A DNA stretch of 64,000 nt from a bacterium (GCA_016934675.1 JAFGSJ010000004.1:1-64000), one strand, 5' to 3'; counted from the first letter of the stretch, positions 45,630 through 57,678 are shown. Numbers and translations are program-made. The notes: generated by a model not told the origin, from the letters alone.

Positions 45630-46538
45630 ATGGAAGCAGTGTATGGTTTGAAAGGGGAAATAGCGGCACTCACAGCCGCTTTTTCCTGGGCCTTGGCCAC
45701 GGTCCTGTTTGGGCGGGCAGGCAAGAGTGTCTCGCCTCTGGTCCTGAATTTTGCCAAAGCCCTGATTGCCCTGATTTTATTGGGATTGACCCTGATCGTA
45801 ACCCGGGCCGAGCCGCTTCCTTTTGCCCCCTATGGTATCTCGCTTCTTATGCTTAGTGGTATCATCGGGATTGGTCTCGGCGATACCGCTTATTTTCAGG
45901 CATTGAATATTCTGGGAGCACGTCGGACACTGCTTATGGAAACGCTGGCCCCGCCCATAACCGCTGTTCTGGCCCTGGTCCTGCTCGAAGAATACCTCGG
46001 ACTCTGGGCTTGGTGCGGTATTGGACTCACCCTGGCCGGGATCATCTGGGTGATCGGTGAACGTGAACAGCAATCCGCCCAACATCCGACCGGTTCTTTG
46101 CATAAAGGCCTGCTTTTTGGACTCTGTTTCGCTCTGGCCCAATCAATCGGGGCCCTGCTTTCCCGGATCGCTCTTACCCAGACGCCGATCAGCCCGCTCT
46201 GGAGCGCATTGATCAGACTCATGGCCAGCTTCGTCTTTCTCGGGCTTATGCTGGCCCTGAAAAAACCGTCGTTGGCTCAAGAATCCCCGAAACACATTCG
46301 TTGGCCACTCGTCATGCAGATCGTCATGGCGACCTTCATCGGAACGTTTCTGGGTATCTGGCTGCAGCAGATTTCATTGAAATACACCGACGCGGGTATT
46401 GCTCAGACTCTGCTGAGTACCAGCCCGGTTTTTGTGCTGCCCCTGGCTGCGATCTACCTGGGTGACACTGTTTCCATGCGGGCCATTCTGGGAGCTCTCT
46501 GTGCCCTGGCCGGCATCTCACTGCTCTTTGCCTTCTGA
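45630..46538 (+). CDS. EamA/DMT-family transporter
   Basis: A 302-aa protein with about ten hydrophobic helices in two EamA halves. Each half has the family's opening pattern (ALTAAFSWALATVLFGRAGK and LLFGLCFALAQSIGALLSR), and the first half ends with GIGLTLAGIIWVI and the second with GALCALAGISLLFAF. EamA proteins move small metabolites such as amino acids or purines, usually outward; the substrate is not determined. It is preceded by a terminator and followed by a separate ribosome-binding site for the transglutaminase-like gene, so it is probably monocistronic or the first gene of a longer unit. Confidence 0.88.
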   Translation: MEAVYGLKGEIAALTAAFSWALATVLFGRAGKSVSPLVLNFAKALIALILLGLTLIVTRAEPLPFAPYGISLLMLSGIIGIGLGDTAYFQALNILGARRTLLMETLAPPITAVLALVLLEEYLGLWAWCGIGLTLAGIIWVIGEREQQSAQHPTGSLHKGLLFGLCFALAQSIGALLSRIALTQTPISPLWSALIRLMASFVFLGLMLALKKPSLAQESPKHIRWPLVMQIVMATFIGTFLGIWLQQISLKYTDAGIAQTLLSTSPVFVLPLAAIYLGDTVSMRAILGALCALAGISLLFAF

Positions 46539-46588
46539 CCGGCCCATTTCCGGTTAAAGGCAGGAGACAGGAGAGAGGAGTGAAAAAA

Positions 46589-49423
46589 ATGCGAGTGTTT
46601 CAGATAATGCACATACTGATACTTTTCAGCGTGAGTGCAGGTTTTGTCAATGCGAATAATACCCCATTCAATGCTCGGGTCCATAGTCATGATCAGATCG
46701 AGTTGTTCTGGAGCGATGATGCTGTTCAGGGGAGGGAGGTTGTGGGTTTCAGTATTGAACGAGCCAGTGCTGAATCACCAATCGGTTTGCGGCGTGAGGG
46801 ACTCACATTCGAGCCGTATGCCCTACGTGGTCCGGAAGCCCGATCGCATCTGTTCAGGCTGGACCGCGCCTGCGAGTCAGCGATTCAGATTTTTCGTTTT
46901 AAGGTCATCGAGAATGGCCTCGAGCATGAGCTGGGTTTGGCCGGGGTGATGATGATCAGGAGACCGGAACGGATTATTCCGATGCCGTTCGAGCCGTCCG
47001 AACCGACAGTAGCGGAAGCGTTGAGTGATATCTGGCGGTCCGGCATGAAGTTGTATCGCTATTTTGATCGTCAGGAGCTCACGGGTGATGATCCGGTCAG
47101 GGCCGGCATGGTTTTCTATGTCGAGGAACCACTCAGTCCCGAGATAGTATTGGCCGGAGCGATCAAAGCGGAAGCGAGTTTTCATTTTCCGGCCGGAGAG
47201 TTAACTGGTTTTTGTTACCCGCTCTTGTCCGGTCCGGTGCCGTTTAGCCGCTTCATCGTACAGGTACCAGAACTCGAAGGCATGATTGTCTACTATGATG
47301 GCAATATGCTCCCACTCGAGGCGGACCAACAACTTGCCAGCGGATGGCATATCTATGCTTTTCGGTCCAGTCATACTTTCGAATATGATCTGCCGGCGGG
47401 TGAACTTTCGATTGATCTCGGAACGTACCAGCCTAAACCGGTCGTATCGGAGCCACCCAGGGTCAGGAGGCCAAAGGGTCGGGACACATCGGTGCGGATC
47501 GTCTATGATCCGACGTACGAGACTGCCCGCTATAAGTGCTGGGACAACGGTTATTCAGGGCCCTGGGACGGCATAACCGACCAGTATCCGGGTGTCGATG
47601 AAGTGGTCAATGCCGGGGTAGTCAGACGTGGCCGGATCGTGTATGTCACCGATACCGGTATAATGTCGGCCACTCCGGTCACGGTCTGGGGACCGATCCC
47701 CCCCAAGGCGATCCGTCCGATCTGCAGTTATCAAGTGGGCTGGTCCGAGGAAAAGCAGGCCGCGACTGTCACTGTCCCGGCTGACGCGCCGATTGGGGAT
47801 TATCGTATTCAAGTAGGAACAGACCCCCAGAACTTCTGTACAATGTATGTGCTTTTCGATACAGCACTCTTTGCCCAAAGCCAGGGCGGACCGTTCACCC
47901 CCACGGAAATGGCTTCCTGGGCGTATGAAGACATTGCCTATACGGGCACGCAACGGGACGGTTACGGCTCACTATTTGATTATTTGAATTATCAGTATTG
48001 GGGTCCGACATCAGGTCCGGGTTCGAGCTCGATCTATGGTTACCGGGGCGCGACTGATGCCGAATTGGGCCGCGATGGTGGTCTCTATGGCCAGCGGACC
48101 GTGGAATTGTTCGCATCGATTCATGGCTGGGGTGCCTCCACTCCGCTCGAAGCAGCCATACATTGTTATGAAATAATCGGGCAACGGATCACCTGGACCA
48201 TGCAGCCCTATTACGGCTGTGAGAATGGCTATTATAATTATCATGACCGGGTTTTTGCCGGTGAACAGATTCGGAGTATATCGGGCTCGTATCAAGCCAG
48301 TGAACTGGATGTTAATACGGCTGAAAAGGCAGCCCTGGGCCTCGGATTTGTCAACCGGTTCCCGGCGGCGTATGTCTATAACTGCGGTCAGTGCATGAAT
48401 TTCGGAGCATTGTTGGCCCAGGCTTTCCGAAGTATCGGTATTCCGGCAACGATGCATTATGCGGCCGGTGGGGGCGGCTGGCTGTGGAGTTTTCATGTCT
48501 GGACCAATGCGGCTTTTCTCGAGACGACCTGGACGCCCCAGTCCTGGGGTGGCCGTTGGTTCAAATTTGATGCGTGCGATACCTATACCAGTTCGTCAGC
48601 GGCCCATCTCGAGGGCCATATCGGCCCGGTTGTCTTCGACGGTTTTGGTGATTATCTGCTGAACACGTTCGAGTATCGGGATGGTCCTGGATATCGTGGC
48701 CGTTATGAACTCAACGAGTCCTTCTCTGGCGATTATTATGCCTCGCATTTGGATAGTCTTCTCAAAACAGTGACAATAGCGGATCCCCAGGGCGACGAAC
48801 TCTATCTTTCGGTCAACCAGAGCTCCTGCCCCTTCGAGGTTTATGATTCGTTTGCTGATGCCTCTGGCACGGCCCAGTCAACCTATAGCTACGTCAGGCC
48901 GGGCCATCACGGCTATGCCCTGAACGATACGCAATGGCGTCATTATGGACAGGCCTATGATCCGGGTTTGGATGAGAGCGAGAATCTGCCGACGATCGAA
49001 CCGGGTCAGGTCGTGGAAGGTGTGATCGGTGGTTGGGGCACAGCCTGGTATCGGCTCGAACCACGGGACCAGGACACGATCGAGTTGACCGTTATCCAGG
49101 GTGAAGACCGGATTAAACTGTATGGTCGCTGGGACCAGCCGATCACCTCGACCCAATCACGTCATAACGGTCTGTTGTTTGATATTGGCCCGACAACCAG
49201 CATCAATATTCCCGTAACCGGTTCACGGTTATATATTCTGGTCCAGGGCGAAAATGGTGACGGACAACCCCTTGGCTCGCAACATGTCAGCTATTTTACT
49301 TTGCAGCGCGCTGATTTCAACGATGTGCCGATATTGTCACCCGCAGGTTTCCTACTCGTCCTTATTCTAACCGGATATGTTCTCAGAAGAAGGGAAAGGC
49401 ATGACCGATCAGGACCAGCGTGA
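46589..49423 (+). CDS. Large secreted transglutaminase-like protein with C-terminal sorting tail
   Basis: A 944-aa protein with an N-terminal signal peptide (ending NANN). Strand-rich domains fill the first ~480 residues. A transglutaminase-like core follows, with Cys in [16 protein letters not shown], His in [11 protein letters not shown] and Asp in WFKFDACD, so the Cys-His-Asp triad is complete. The end ([20 protein letters not shown] followed by RRRE) resembles an IPTL/PEP-CTERM sorting signal that would anchor or release it at the surface. Transglutaminase-like folds can be proteases or cross-linking enzymes. The ATG at 46589 has GAGGAG at 46575-46580; an in-frame GTG 9 bases earlier is less likely. 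It overlaps the kinase gene by 23 bases. Confidence 0.85.
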   Translation: MRVFQIMHILILFSVSAGFVNANNTPFNARVHSHDQIELFWSDDAVQGREVVGFSIERASAESPIGLRREGLTFEPYALRGPEARSHLFRLDRACESAIQIFRFKVIENGLEHELGLAGVMMIRRPERIIPMPFEPSEPTVAEALSDIWRSGMKLYRYFDRQELTGDDPVRAGMVFYVEEPLSPEIVLAGAIKAEASFHFPAGELTGFCYPLLSGPVPFSRFIVQVPELEGMIVYYDGNMLPLEADQQLASGWHIYAFRSSHTFEYDLPAGELSIDLGTYQPKPVVSEPPRVRRPKGRDTSVRIVYDPTYETARYKCWDNGYSGPWDGITDQYPGVDEVVNAGVVRRGRIVYVTDTGIMSATPVTVWGPIPPKAIRPICSYQVGWSEEKQAATVTVPADAPIGDYRIQVGTDPQNFCTMYVLFDTALFAQSQGGPFTPTEMASWAYEDIAYTGTQRDGYGSLFDYLNYQYWGPTSGPGSSSIYGYRGATDAELGRDGGLYGQRTVELFASIHGWGASTPLEAAIHCYEIIGQRITWTMQPYYGCENGYYNYHDRVFAGEQIRSISGSYQASELDVNTAEKAALGLGFVNRFPAAYVYNCGQCMNFGALLAQAFRSIGIPATMHYAAGGGGWLWSFHVWTNAAFLETTWTPQSWGGRWFKFDACDTYTSSSAAHLEGHIGPVVFDGFGDYLLNTFEYRDGPGYRGRYELNESFSGDYYASHLDSLLKTVTIADPQGDELYLSVNQSSCPFEVYDSFADASGTAQSTYSYVRPGHHGYALNDTQWRHYGQAYDPGLDESENLPTIEPGQVVEGVIGGWGTAWYRLEPRDQDTIELTVIQGEDRIKLYGRWDQPITSTQSRHNGLLFDIGPTTSINIPVTGSRLYILVQGENGDGQPLGSQHVSYFTLQRADFNDVPILSPAGFLLVLILTGYVLRRRERHDRSGPA

Positions 49424-52400
49424 ATGGATGGGCAGGAGGGTCGGGCCATATGAGCTGCTCGAATCGCTCGGACAGGGCGGCATGGGCAGCATTTACCGGG
49501 CCCGTCACATCGTCACCGGGCACTTGGTCGCCCTGAAAATGGTCCGTCTGCCCAATGAACATCATCTCCAGGGTATCCGCCGCGAGATTTTTTCCTTGTC
49601 GCGGATGTCACATCCCGGGATTGTTCATATCGAAGCCCATGGGCTCGAAAGTGGAACGCCCTGGTATGCCATGGAATTGCTCGAAGGTATCACGCTTCAG
49701 AGTTGGAGCAAAGGCATGGGTCAAGATACAGTCAAGGGGCTGGCCGTCGAGACAGGTCATACAAGAACGTATCCTGCTATTGACCTTAATCGGATCCGGG
49801 AGACCCGGTCCGTTACCGGGGTTCCCGGGAACACGACCGGTTATCAGCAGAATCTATATGGCCCACCGGACCGGGACGGCCTGTCCGGGCACGAGACCGA
49901 AGCGGTCCCTCAGAGGCAATACTGCCTGGGTTCCGAGCATTTCGGTGAGATATTGACCGTGATTCACCGTTTATGCAATCCCTTATCGTACCTGCATGGG
50001 GAGGGATTGGTTCATCGCGATTTGAAGCCGAACAACATCCTGGTCCGGCCCGATGGTAGCCCGGTAATCATTGATTTTGGTTTGATCACCATGTTCGGGG
50101 GTGATGTCAGTAGAGAAAGCCTGGTGGTCGAACCCTGGGCACTGGGCACACCGGCATATATGGCCCCGGAACAACTTAACAATCAACTCGTTGATGCCCG
50201 GACCGATATTTTTGCACTGGGTTGCATACTCTATGAGTTATTGACGGGTGTGCATCCGTTTCAAGCCGCAACGAGAGATGAGCAGATTCGGCGGCACCTC
50301 TATGAACAACCGCTCCCTCCTTCGAAGTATTATCCGGGTCTCCCGATTGAATTGGAACGGTTAATCATGCACATGCTCGAGAAGCAACCCCGGCAGAGGA
50401 CCGGTTTTGTCGAAGATGTTGCGGTCCAATTGAAAAAACTCGGTGCGGGCAATGGTGTGTTCGCAGCAGCACCGCGGGCCAGGCATTACCTTTACCGGGC
50501 CGACCTGGCCGGTCGGACCGAGGAACAGGTCCATATCCGCGATAATCTGGTCAAGGTCCAGTGCGGACAGGGAAGAATGCTGTTCATACTGGGCGAAAGT
50601 GGGATCGGCAAGACCCGGTTGGCGATTCAGGCGGGTCGCGAGGCGGCCGAGCATGATTACCTTGTCCTGACCGGCGAGGCCATCGAGGGCAGTTATGCTG
50701 CCCTAGGTCTGTTCCGTAAACCGCTCCAATCCCTGGCGGACCGCTGCCGGACCCGGGGCGAAGCCGAGACCCGGCGCATCTTCGGGCGTTGTGGGGCGGT
50801 CCTTATGGATTTCGAACCGGCCATTCGGGACTTGCCTGGCCTCGAACATTATCCAGAACCTGCACCACTGGAACGTGAAGCAGCTCAACTCAGAATAGTG
50901 ACCGATCTGGTTGAAGTGTTCAGAAATACCGCTGCCCAGCAGCCGGTCATGCTCATTCTCGATGATTTGCAATGGGCCGATCAACTCTCGCTCGAATTTC
51001 TCCACTTTGTTCAAAAGAACCTAAACTTAACCGGTGGGCACTGTCTCATTGTCGGGCTCTGCCGCAAGGAAGAGGTGCCCCCGTTCCTGGCTGAAATATT
51101 GGCCTCCTGCCCCGACCGGATTCTGTCCTTGGACCGGCTCGGACCCGAGCATCTGACCTCGATCATCAGCGACATGCTGGCCACGGCCACACCGCCGGAG
51201 GAACTCTGTCGGTATCTGACCAGCGTGGCCGAGGGCAATCCCTTCTTTGTAGCCGAGTATCTTCGTCTGGCCATGAGTATGGGTATCTTTTCGCGGAACA
51301 GCCTGGGCCAATGGCTCCTTCCGCATGATCAGAGTTCGTCCGCCCTGGCCCAATTCGAGAAACTCGGTTTACCCGGCTCGCTGCGGGCCCTGCTCGAAAA
51401 ACGGATCCAGGGACTGCCGATCGCGGTCAGGCAAACTGCCGAACTATGTGCTCTCATTGGTAAAATGGCCCCGGTCCAGTTGATCTGGTCGGTGAGCGGT
51501 CAGAATGAGGAGCAGATATTAGCCAGTCTCGATGATTTGCTTAAGCATCAGATTTTCGAATGGGATAGCCCGAGCACCATTCGTTTTACTCATGACAAGT
51601 TACGCGAGATCATGGTCAAGCACATCCCGGTCCGGCAAAAAAGGGACATGCATGGACGGATCGTGACGGGTATCGAAGCCATATCAGCATCGGCACAGTC
51701 TCCTGAGCAGTACTACCCCGACTTGGGTTTCCATAACGAGATGGCTGGTAACAATGATAAAGCGGTTCACTATTATGTGCGGGCGGCCCAGAATGCACTC
51801 CATCATTTCTCGTATGAAGAAACCATTGTTCATTGTGAACGGGTTGGAGCACTGTCGGATAGCAGTGAAGCCAAGCTCCTGATGGCGCATGCCCTGATCG
51901 GCCTGGCCCGCTTCGAAGATGCCGATCGCATCGCCCTGGACCTCATGGCATCGGAGAATGTTACCGAAAGCGAGAAAACCGCGACACTGCTCGTTCAGGC
52001 GGAATTACGGGAACGCCACGGCCAGTTCGAAGATTCGAATGTCCTGGTCAGGCAGATTCTGGCACGCGAACCGACCGGTTTGCCTCGAATACAAGCTTTG
52101 ATTATCGGGAGCCGTAACTATATCAGGCTCGGCGAAATCGAGGCGGCCGAGCCATATTTGATCGAAGCGTTAACCTTGGCCCAGGTCGAAGGACGTGAAA
52201 AGGAGCAAGCGTCCATTCTCAACAATCTGGGCATTGTCGCTCGAGGTAAGGGCCAATTGGAACACGCCCTCGAGCTCTACGATCAAAGTTTGGCCATTCG
52301 TCGAAAATGCCAGGATCGTCTGGGAGAAGCGCATCTTTTGGTCAATATCAGCGCCATCGACTATGATCGCTTTCGATTTCAAGATTCGCTCGAAGGTCAA

Positions 52401-53201
52401 AAGAAAGCCTTGGTCATTTATCGAGAACTCGGCCATCGCTACGGAGTGGCCGATTGTCTTTCCAACATCGGTGCTGTTTTACAGATAATGGGCAGAAACC
52501 AGGAAGCCCTGCAAGTCCAAGAGGAATCATTGGCTATCGTCCAGGAAATCGGCAATCAGTATGGGATCGCTGACAGTTTGCGTCGAATGGCCACGGTCCA
52601 GTTGAAGCTGGGTCTTTTCCGGGAGGCCCGGCTTGCCCTCGAACGCACGCTCGAGATCGCCCGACACATCAATCATCCTCAATTAGAGCTCGAAACCCGT
52701 CATCTGCTCGGACGAACCTATTATGCTGAAGGAAAGAGCGAGACCGCTCTCGAGATTTTCAACGAGGTTATTGATCAGGGGGCCCGGATCAAGCATACCC
52801 TGATTCAGGCCCGGGCCCTGATCGACAGGGCTGAACTCCTTTTCATTCGCGCCCGGACCATTCTTGACCTCGATGTCAAGCTGGCCCTGACTTTTCTCGA
52901 TCAGTATCCGGAAGACCGGATCTATGCCCTGGGACTATTGGCCAGGTTTGAAGCCGATCAAGCCCGGACTGAAGCGGCCCGGGCCAAACTCGACCAGGCC
53001 GATCGCCTGGCCCAGAAAATCGGGAATCCGGTGACCCTCCTGAAATTCAGGGAAGATGAAGCCTGGGTCTATGCCCGACTCGGCCTGGCCCACGAATTTG
53101 AACGGACAGTCGCTGAAGCCGAAGGTCTGGCTCGACAACTCGAGGACACCCCAGCCCTGAAACGTCTCAAACAACTCCGTGAGTATAGAATGTCTCCTTG
53201 A
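49401..53201 (+). CDS. Ser/Thr protein kinase with AAA-type ATPase and TPR domains
   Basis: A 1266-aa cytoplasmic regulator. The kinase domain has the glycine loop [13 protein letters not shown], the ATP-binding Lys in [17 protein letters not shown] near residue 205, IIDFGL near 228 and [11 protein letters not shown]. An insertion of about 75 residues lies between the N-lobe and the HRD loop and is unusual. An AAA_16-type ATPase follows, with Walker [11 protein letters not shown] near residue 400 and Walker [14 protein letters not shown] near 520. From ~785 to the end there are about ten TPR-type repeats ([20 protein letters not shown] and so on). No DNA-binding domain is evident. The layout matches large signalling kinases of myxobacteria and relatives. 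GAAGGGAAAGG precedes the ATG, inside the transglutaminase-like gene, suggesting co-expression. Confidence 0.92.
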   Translation: MTDQDQREWMGRRVGPYELLESLGQGGMGSIYRARHIVTGHLVALKMVRLPNEHHLQGIRREIFSLSRMSHPGIVHIEAHGLESGTPWYAMELLEGITLQSWSKGMGQDTVKGLAVETGHTRTYPAIDLNRIRETRSVTGVPGNTTGYQQNLYGPPDRDGLSGHETEAVPQRQYCLGSEHFGEILTVIHRLCNPLSYLHGEGLVHRDLKPNNILVRPDGSPVIIDFGLITMFGGDVSRESLVVEPWALGTPAYMAPEQLNNQLVDARTDIFALGCILYELLTGVHPFQAATRDEQIRRHLYEQPLPPSKYYPGLPIELERLIMHMLEKQPRQRTGFVEDVAVQLKKLGAGNGVFAAAPRARHYLYRADLAGRTEEQVHIRDNLVKVQCGQGRMLFILGESGIGKTRLAIQAGREAAEHDYLVLTGEAIEGSYAALGLFRKPLQSLADRCRTRGEAETRRIFGRCGAVLMDFEPAIRDLPGLEHYPEPAPLEREAAQLRIVTDLVEVFRNTAAQQPVMLILDDLQWADQLSLEFLHFVQKNLNLTGGHCLIVGLCRKEEVPPFLAEILASCPDRILSLDRLGPEHLTSIISDMLATATPPEELCRYLTSVAEGNPFFVAEYLRLAMSMGIFSRNSLGQWLLPHDQSSSALAQFEKLGLPGSLRALLEKRIQGLPIAVRQTAELCALIGKMAPVQLIWSVSGQNEEQILASLDDLLKHQIFEWDSPSTIRFTHDKLREIMVKHIPVRQKRDMHGRIVTGIEAISASAQSPEQYYPDLGFHNEMAGNNDKAVHYYVRAAQNALHHFSYEETIVHCERVGALSDSSEAKLLMAHALIGLARFEDADRIALDLMASENVTESEKTATLLVQAELRERHGQFEDSNVLVRQILAREPTGLPRIQALIIGSRNYIRLGEIEAAEPYLIEALTLAQVEGREKEQASILNNLGIVARGKGQLEHALELYDQSLAIRRKCQDRLGEAHLLVNISAIDYDRFRFQDSLEGQKKALVIYRELGHRYGVADCLSNIGAVLQIMGRNQEALQVQEESLAIVQEIGNQYGIADSLRRMATVQLKLGLFREARLALERTLEIARHINHPQLELETRHLLGRTYYAEGKSETALEIFNEVIDQGARIKHTLIQARALIDRAELLFIRARTILDLDVKLALTFLDQYPEDRIYALGLLARFEADQARTEAARAKLDQADRLAQKIGNPVTLLKFREDEAWVYARLGLAHEFERTVAEAEGLARQLEDTPALKRLKQLREYRMSP

Positions 53202-53217
53202 TTCAGGCGTTATCAGT

Positions 53218-54141
53218 TCAATCGGGACCAGGGGTCGGCTGATCGAGTTGCTTTCGTTCGGGTTCGTAGTGTATGGTCGCTTCCAGGTCCAATTCTTCTC
53301 TGATGGCCTGTTCGAGCCGGTCGACCAGATCATGCGCATCACGCAAGCTGAGGTCGGATGGCAACCTGATATGACAGGTCACTTCCCGATGCTCACCATA
53401 GCTGTGCAGATGAAGGTGATGGAGCTGCAAGTCACGCTTGAGTGTCTTCACAGCAACCAGATGGAGCTTTTCCCGGAGCTGATTGTCGATATTCTCGCCC
53501 AGGAGCGAATCGATCGAGTGTTTCAGGATTGAAAATGTAGCTATGAAAATGAGTATTGACACGCAAAAGCCCATGACACTGTCGACCCACCAGAAATACC
53601 GTCCGAGAAAGAAACCACCCACGATTAATGCCGATGCTATGGCATCACTGCGATGGTGCCAGCCGTCAGCCAACAGAGATTGGGACTGGAATTTTCTGCC
53701 GCCCCAGAACGAAAACTGGGCCAGGGCTTCCTTACTCAAAGCGGAAATAATAAACACAATCAGGGCCATGAGCGAATATGAGGCTTCATGGTGATGAATA
53801 AAACGGTGCACGGATTCGGTCAGAAAATTGAAACCCACAATAGCCAAAAGGGTCCCGATGATAACCGACCCGATGATTTCAGCCCGGCCATGACCGAATG
53901 GATGTTCCTGGTCCGCCGGTTTTGCCGATATTTTGAAACCGATGATCACGACCAGTGAAGTCAGTGAATCCGACAGGGTATGCCAGGCATCGGCGATGAT
54001 GGCTACTGACGATGTGGCCAGCCCAACCCAGTATTTCAAACCAAACAGGATTATGTTCAGCACGATCGAGATATTACCTTCCCAATAACCGATCCTGCGT
54101 CTGTTCGCTTCCAGTTCAGCTCGATGTTGCGATACAATCAT
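53218..54141 (-). CDS. Cation diffusion facilitator (CDF) metal transporter
   Basis: A 307-aa protein with six predicted membrane helices. The two HxxxD metal sites are in DAWHTLSDSLTSLVV and ADGWHHRSDAIASAL, and HPFGHGRAEIIGS is the CDF loop. The C-terminal cytoplasmic domain (about 210-300) contains LQLHHLHLHSYGEHREVTCHI, which could bind regulatory metal. CDF proteins exchange Zn, Mn, Fe or Co for protons; the metal is not predictable here. It converges with the kinase gene. Confidence 0.92.
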   Translation of the reverse strand: MIVSQHRAELEANRRRIGYWEGNISIVLNIILFGLKYWVGLATSSVAIIADAWHTLSDSLTSLVVIIGFKISAKPADQEHPFGHGRAEIIGSVIIGTLLAIVGFNFLTESVHRFIHHHEASYSLMALIVFIISALSKEALAQFSFWGGRKFQSQSLLADGWHHRSDAIASALIVGGFFLGRYFWWVDSVMGFCVSILIFIATFSILKHSIDSLLGENIDNQLREKLHLVAVKTLKRDLQLHHLHLHSYGEHREVTCHIRLPSDLSLRDAHDLVDRLEQAIREELDLEATIHYEPERKQLDQPTPGPD

Positions 54142-54469
54142 CTGGGACCCACGGCCTCTCTGTTTCTTATGGTGAAAGCGTCTTCATTATCACTAAAGCA
54201 GCATATCATTTTCATCGGCAAAATACCAAACTTTAGTCAGAGTTCACCATGCCTGTGCTTACATTACTCCGGCAGGGCAGCGGAAACGTAGTGTTTAGTC
54301 CTAGCCGTGCTGTTAAGGGTGAATTCCTTATTCCCTTTTCTTTCAAACTGAACACTTGACAGACCATTCACTCCCAGGTAGACATATCTGGATTCAAATA
54401 ATAGGAGTGCAGCGTTTTTTGACAGGATAACAGGATGGACAGGCTGTTCTCTGTAAATCAGAATGATTA
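54142..54469. other. Intergenic region upstream of the CDF gene
   Basis: This 328-base gap separates two minus-strand genes. No ORF with recognisable content, terminator or RNA gene was seen. Any promoter for the CDF gene is expected here but could not be placed. Confidence 0.4.
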
Positions 54470-55999
54470 TTACGATCGTCCCAGAGCTTTTTCGAGGGCT
54501 GTGATCACGGTTTTCAGGGCTTTGATCCGGGCGTACCATTTCGAGTTTGATTCGATGATGGTCCAGGGGGCGTAGGCTGTGCTGGTCCGTTGGAGCATTT
54601 CATCGACAGCGGCGGTATAGAGGTCCCATTTTTCGCGATTGCGCCAGTCTTCCTCGGTGATTTTCCATTTTTTGTTGACATCCAGTTCACGTTCCTTAAA
54701 GCGTTTTAGCTGCTCGTCCTGGTCGATATGCAGCCAGAATTTTATAATCACAGTTCCGAAGGAGGTCCACTGTTTTTCCATATCGTTGATTTCGCGGTAG
54801 GCCCTTTTCCATTCTTGTTCGGAGCAGAAGCCTTCGATCCGTTCGACCATGACCCGGCCGTACCAGGAGCGGTCGAAGATGGCGATATGTCCTGCTTTAG
54901 GAAATTCTTTCCAGAATCGCCACAGGTAATGGTGGGCTTTTTCGATATCGTTCGGAGCACCGATCGGGACAACATCGTAACCGCGTGGGTCCATGCCCTG
55001 GACCAGTCGCCTGATATTGCCGCCCTTACCGGCGGCATCGTAACCTTCATAGACAATGACAACCGGGACCCGTTTTCGATAGACCTCGAACTCGAGTTCA
55101 CGGACCCGGTCCTGATACTTTTCGAGGGACTCCTCGTATTCAGGTCTTTCCAGTGAATGGGACAAATCGACCCTGGCCAGGATCGAGGAAGACAGGACCG
55201 GCACAGTTTTCTTTTTTCGGGTCGAACCGGGTTTGGGCTCGATCCTATGTTGCGAAGTGATGTGATTCTTCAGGTTGTCCGCGTCTGCCTTATTTCTGAG
55301 AGCCCTGTCCAGTTGTTCGATGATCGTCGTGAAAATCTTGATCGAGGCGTAGCGCCAATCATGTGCTTCCACGATAGTCCATGGCCCGAATTCGGTCTCA
55401 GTGTGGGCCAGCATATGTTCGATCGACTCCAATATGGTCTTGTAGTGGCGATTTGCCTGCCAGTCCGCTTTGGTTACTTTCCAGTCCGTGGCCGGATTGT
55501 TCTCCTGTTTACGGAAGCGTTTTTGCTGCTCTTTCCGGGAGATGTGCAGAAAAAACTTGATCAGGGAATAACCGCCCTCGACTAGTGTCTGTTCGAATGC
55601 ATTGATACTCTCGAAGAGTTGCCACTGTTTCCGGGCAGAAGTCTTGTGCTTTGTGTCATCGGTTGCCATTTGGCCGTACCAGCTCCGATCGAAGATGGCG
55701 ATGCGGCCCACAGCCGGAATCTTCGACCAGAAACGCCAGAGATAGGGACGGAATTGATCATCCTCGGTCCGGGTTGCGGGCGAGTAGACCTGGAAGCCCC
55801 GCGGGTCCATGGCCAGCGACAGCTTGTTGATCATGGTCCCTTTACCGGCCGCCCCCCAACCCTCGAATAGAATAATGACCGGGATCCGGTTTTCTTTGAT
55901 TGCCCGCTGCACTATCCCGAGTCTGGTTTCCAATTCGGGAAAAAGAGTGCGATAGTCTGTCTTGCTTATTTTTCTTGAAAGGTCCGCTTTTTCCAGCAT
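54470..55999 (-). CDS. Polyphosphate:AMP phosphotransferase (two-domain PPK2 class II)
   Basis: A 509-aa protein made of two PPK2 domains. The first has a Walker A-like loop in LFEGWGAAGKGTMINKL with FDRSWYGQMATD. The second has VYEGYDAAGKGGNIRRL, MDPRGYDVVPIGAP and FDRSWYGRVMVERIEGF. Two-domain PPK2 proteins phosphorylate AMP to ADP with polyphosphate, and the second domain is usually the active one. Both loops look intact here. The gene lies 50 bases after the CYTH-CHAD gene on the same strand, consistent with a polyphosphate operon. Confidence 0.92.
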   Translation of the reverse strand: MLEKADLSRKISKTDYRTLFPELETRLGIVQRAIKENRIPVIILFEGWGAAGKGTMINKLSLAMDPRGFQVYSPATRTEDDQFRPYLWRFWSKIPAVGRIAIFDRSWYGQMATDDTKHKTSARKQWQLFESINAFEQTLVEGGYSLIKFFLHISRKEQQKRFRKQENNPATDWKVTKADWQANRHYKTILESIEHMLAHTETEFGPWTIVEAHDWRYASIKIFTTIIEQLDRALRNKADADNLKNHITSQHRIEPKPGSTRKKKTVPVLSSSILARVDLSHSLERPEYEESLEKYQDRVRELEFEVYRKRVPVVIVYEGYDAAGKGGNIRRLVQGMDPRGYDVVPIGAPNDIEKAHHYLWRFWKEFPKAGHIAIFDRSWYGRVMVERIEGFCSEQEWKRAYREINDMEKQWTSFGTVIIKFWLHIDQDEQLKRFKERELDVNKKWKITEEDWRNREKWDLYTAAVDEMLQRTSTAYAPWTIIESNSKWYARIKALKTVITALEKALGRS

Positions 56000-56049
56000 G
56001 TTATTCTCCTTGTCCGGACTAGTGTGCCGACTCTTCCCGAGACAAAAGA

Positions 56050-57678
56050 TCAGCTCCGGGATGACAGGGCTTCTTTGAGTTGGTTAATCGTGTCATGCGC
56101 CTTGAACTGGGTCCAGATTTTATAGAAGCGTTTCTGTCTGTCCTGGGCAATGTCGGTTTGTAAGCGGTACATTTCGCCCAGGACGAAGGCCATAGAAGGA
56201 TCGAAATTTTTCTTTTTCCAGTTCACCGAGAGTGAGTCGATGAAATTTTTCGTGAACACGGTGTCCTGAATTTCTCCCAGGCAATCCTGCAGTTCCACAG
56301 TTCGATTGATAAAGGGTGTCAGCGAGGTATTATAAGCCGGGGCCACGAATTCGCAGGCATAACGGAGTTGCTTCATCCGGATTCTGAGTTTGTGGAATTC
56401 CTTGAGTTTGGGATGAGCGAGCACTGATTGTCCTTGAACCAGGACTGCATCCAGCAGGTTGAAAATGAGTAAAGGTGCCATTTCGCGGATCGTTTTCGAA
56501 GCAAGTGCCGCTCTCGGTCGGGTCGAGAGCCGTTTATGACAAAATCGAACGGTCCGGCCTCTGAACCGGCGATAACGCGATGAGCCGAGGGTTTTGAGCA
56601 GATTTTTCAGGGGCACCCGCCGCTGTTTACGGACCCAGTTAGCGAAAGCTTTTTTCTTTTTGAGCGGGAAATACTCGAGTTGTTGCTGGAACCGGTCCAG
56701 GTTCAACAGGAAGACATCGATGTCCCGGACCTCGCCCAGAGCCGCGCCCAGCCATTTGAGTTCATTTTCCAAATACTGGCGCGATATGTCGGGGACAGCG
56801 TCATGAAACAATCTGAGGGCCATGCGCATCCGGCGTGTAGCCACGCGGGCCTGGTGTACAAACTCGCTGTCAAGATCATGTTTCAGTCCGGGCAATTGTT
56901 CTCGGAAACGATGGAACTGATAGGTGAGGATTTTCTGAACGACCAGATCGAGACGGTCGTCGATACCCACCCTGAGTCTGGCGGGTGGGCTTTTTGAGGG
57001 GACAACCACCTTGAGTCGAGAGAGTGCTTGCTCGAACTTGGACGAGGGTGAGGGCTGATACTGGTGCGTATCCCGAAGCAGGGTGGCCAGACTGCGGAGT
57101 TCAGTTTCCGGTCCCTTGATGAGTTCGGCTTCCATCTCGTGAAGCTTCGGGACAGAGCGGCGTGCATGGGGTCCTCGTCGTTGAAAAGTCGAGGTGTCGA
57201 ATGCCAGCTCAAATTCCGCCCCGTTCGGGGACAGGGCCCGATACTGTCGTCGCTCCGTGCGGACCTGGACCTGTTCGAGCAGTTTCCGGGGGAAAATGAT
57301 CGGAGCGACTACTTCCCTGATCGGGGGACAGGCCACTCTCGAAGGATCAACCAGTGGCTTTTTTAACGGGATTTCCTTCTCCATTCTTGTGGCGATCCCA
57401 TCGCCGACTGTGCCCAGGCTCTTTATGGTGTACAGGGCTTTAGCATTGGCCAGACGGTAGCGCAGAACGAGTTTTCTTTTCATGAGTAACCAATCAAACG
57501 TGTCCATGTAGAGGTCAAAATTGTGGATAAGGGTTTGGTCCGTTACCCGGTAGTTATGGGCACGCATGGTGGCAATAATGGTAAACTCGGCCTGTTCATC
57601 CGGGAGCATGAGTTTCAGTTCGATCTCGACCTGGTTCTTTTCCCGGTCCTCGTTCATGGGCGTTTTCGTTTCAGGCAT
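56050..57678 (-). CDS. CYTH-CHAD domain protein
   Basis: A 542-aa protein. The CYTH domain starts with the ExExK signature (VEIELKLML) and spans about 200 residues, with basic strands such as RKLVLRYRLANAKALYTIKSL that line a phosphate tunnel. The CHAD domain (about 240-530) is helical, with conserved His and basic residues in FVHQARVATRRMRMALRLF and FHKLRIRMKQLRYACEFV. CYTH enzymes cleave inorganic triphosphate; CHAD domains bind polyphosphate granules. The pair fits the polyphosphate genes on both sides. The start is uncertain: neither 57678 nor 57657 has a good ribosome-binding site. Confidence 0.88.
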   Translation of the reverse strand: MPETKTPMNEDREKNQVEIELKLMLPDEQAEFTIIATMRAHNYRVTDQTLIHNFDLYMDTFDWLLMKRKLVLRYRLANAKALYTIKSLGTVGDGIATRMEKEIPLKKPLVDPSRVACPPIREVVAPIIFPRKLLEQVQVRTERRQYRALSPNGAEFELAFDTSTFQRRGPHARRSVPKLHEMEAELIKGPETELRSLATLLRDTHQYQPSPSSKFEQALSRLKVVVPSKSPPARLRVGIDDRLDLVVQKILTYQFHRFREQLPGLKHDLDSEFVHQARVATRRMRMALRLFHDAVPDISRQYLENELKWLGAALGEVRDIDVFLLNLDRFQQQLEYFPLKKKKAFANWVRKQRRVPLKNLLKTLGSSRYRRFRGRTVRFCHKRLSTRPRAALASKTIREMAPLLIFNLLDAVLVQGQSVLAHPKLKEFHKLRIRMKQLRYACEFVAPAYNTSLTPFINRTVELQDCLGEIQDTVFTKNFIDSLSVNWKKKNFDPSMAFVLGEMYRLQTDIAQDRQKRFYKIWTQFKAHDTINQLKEALSSRS

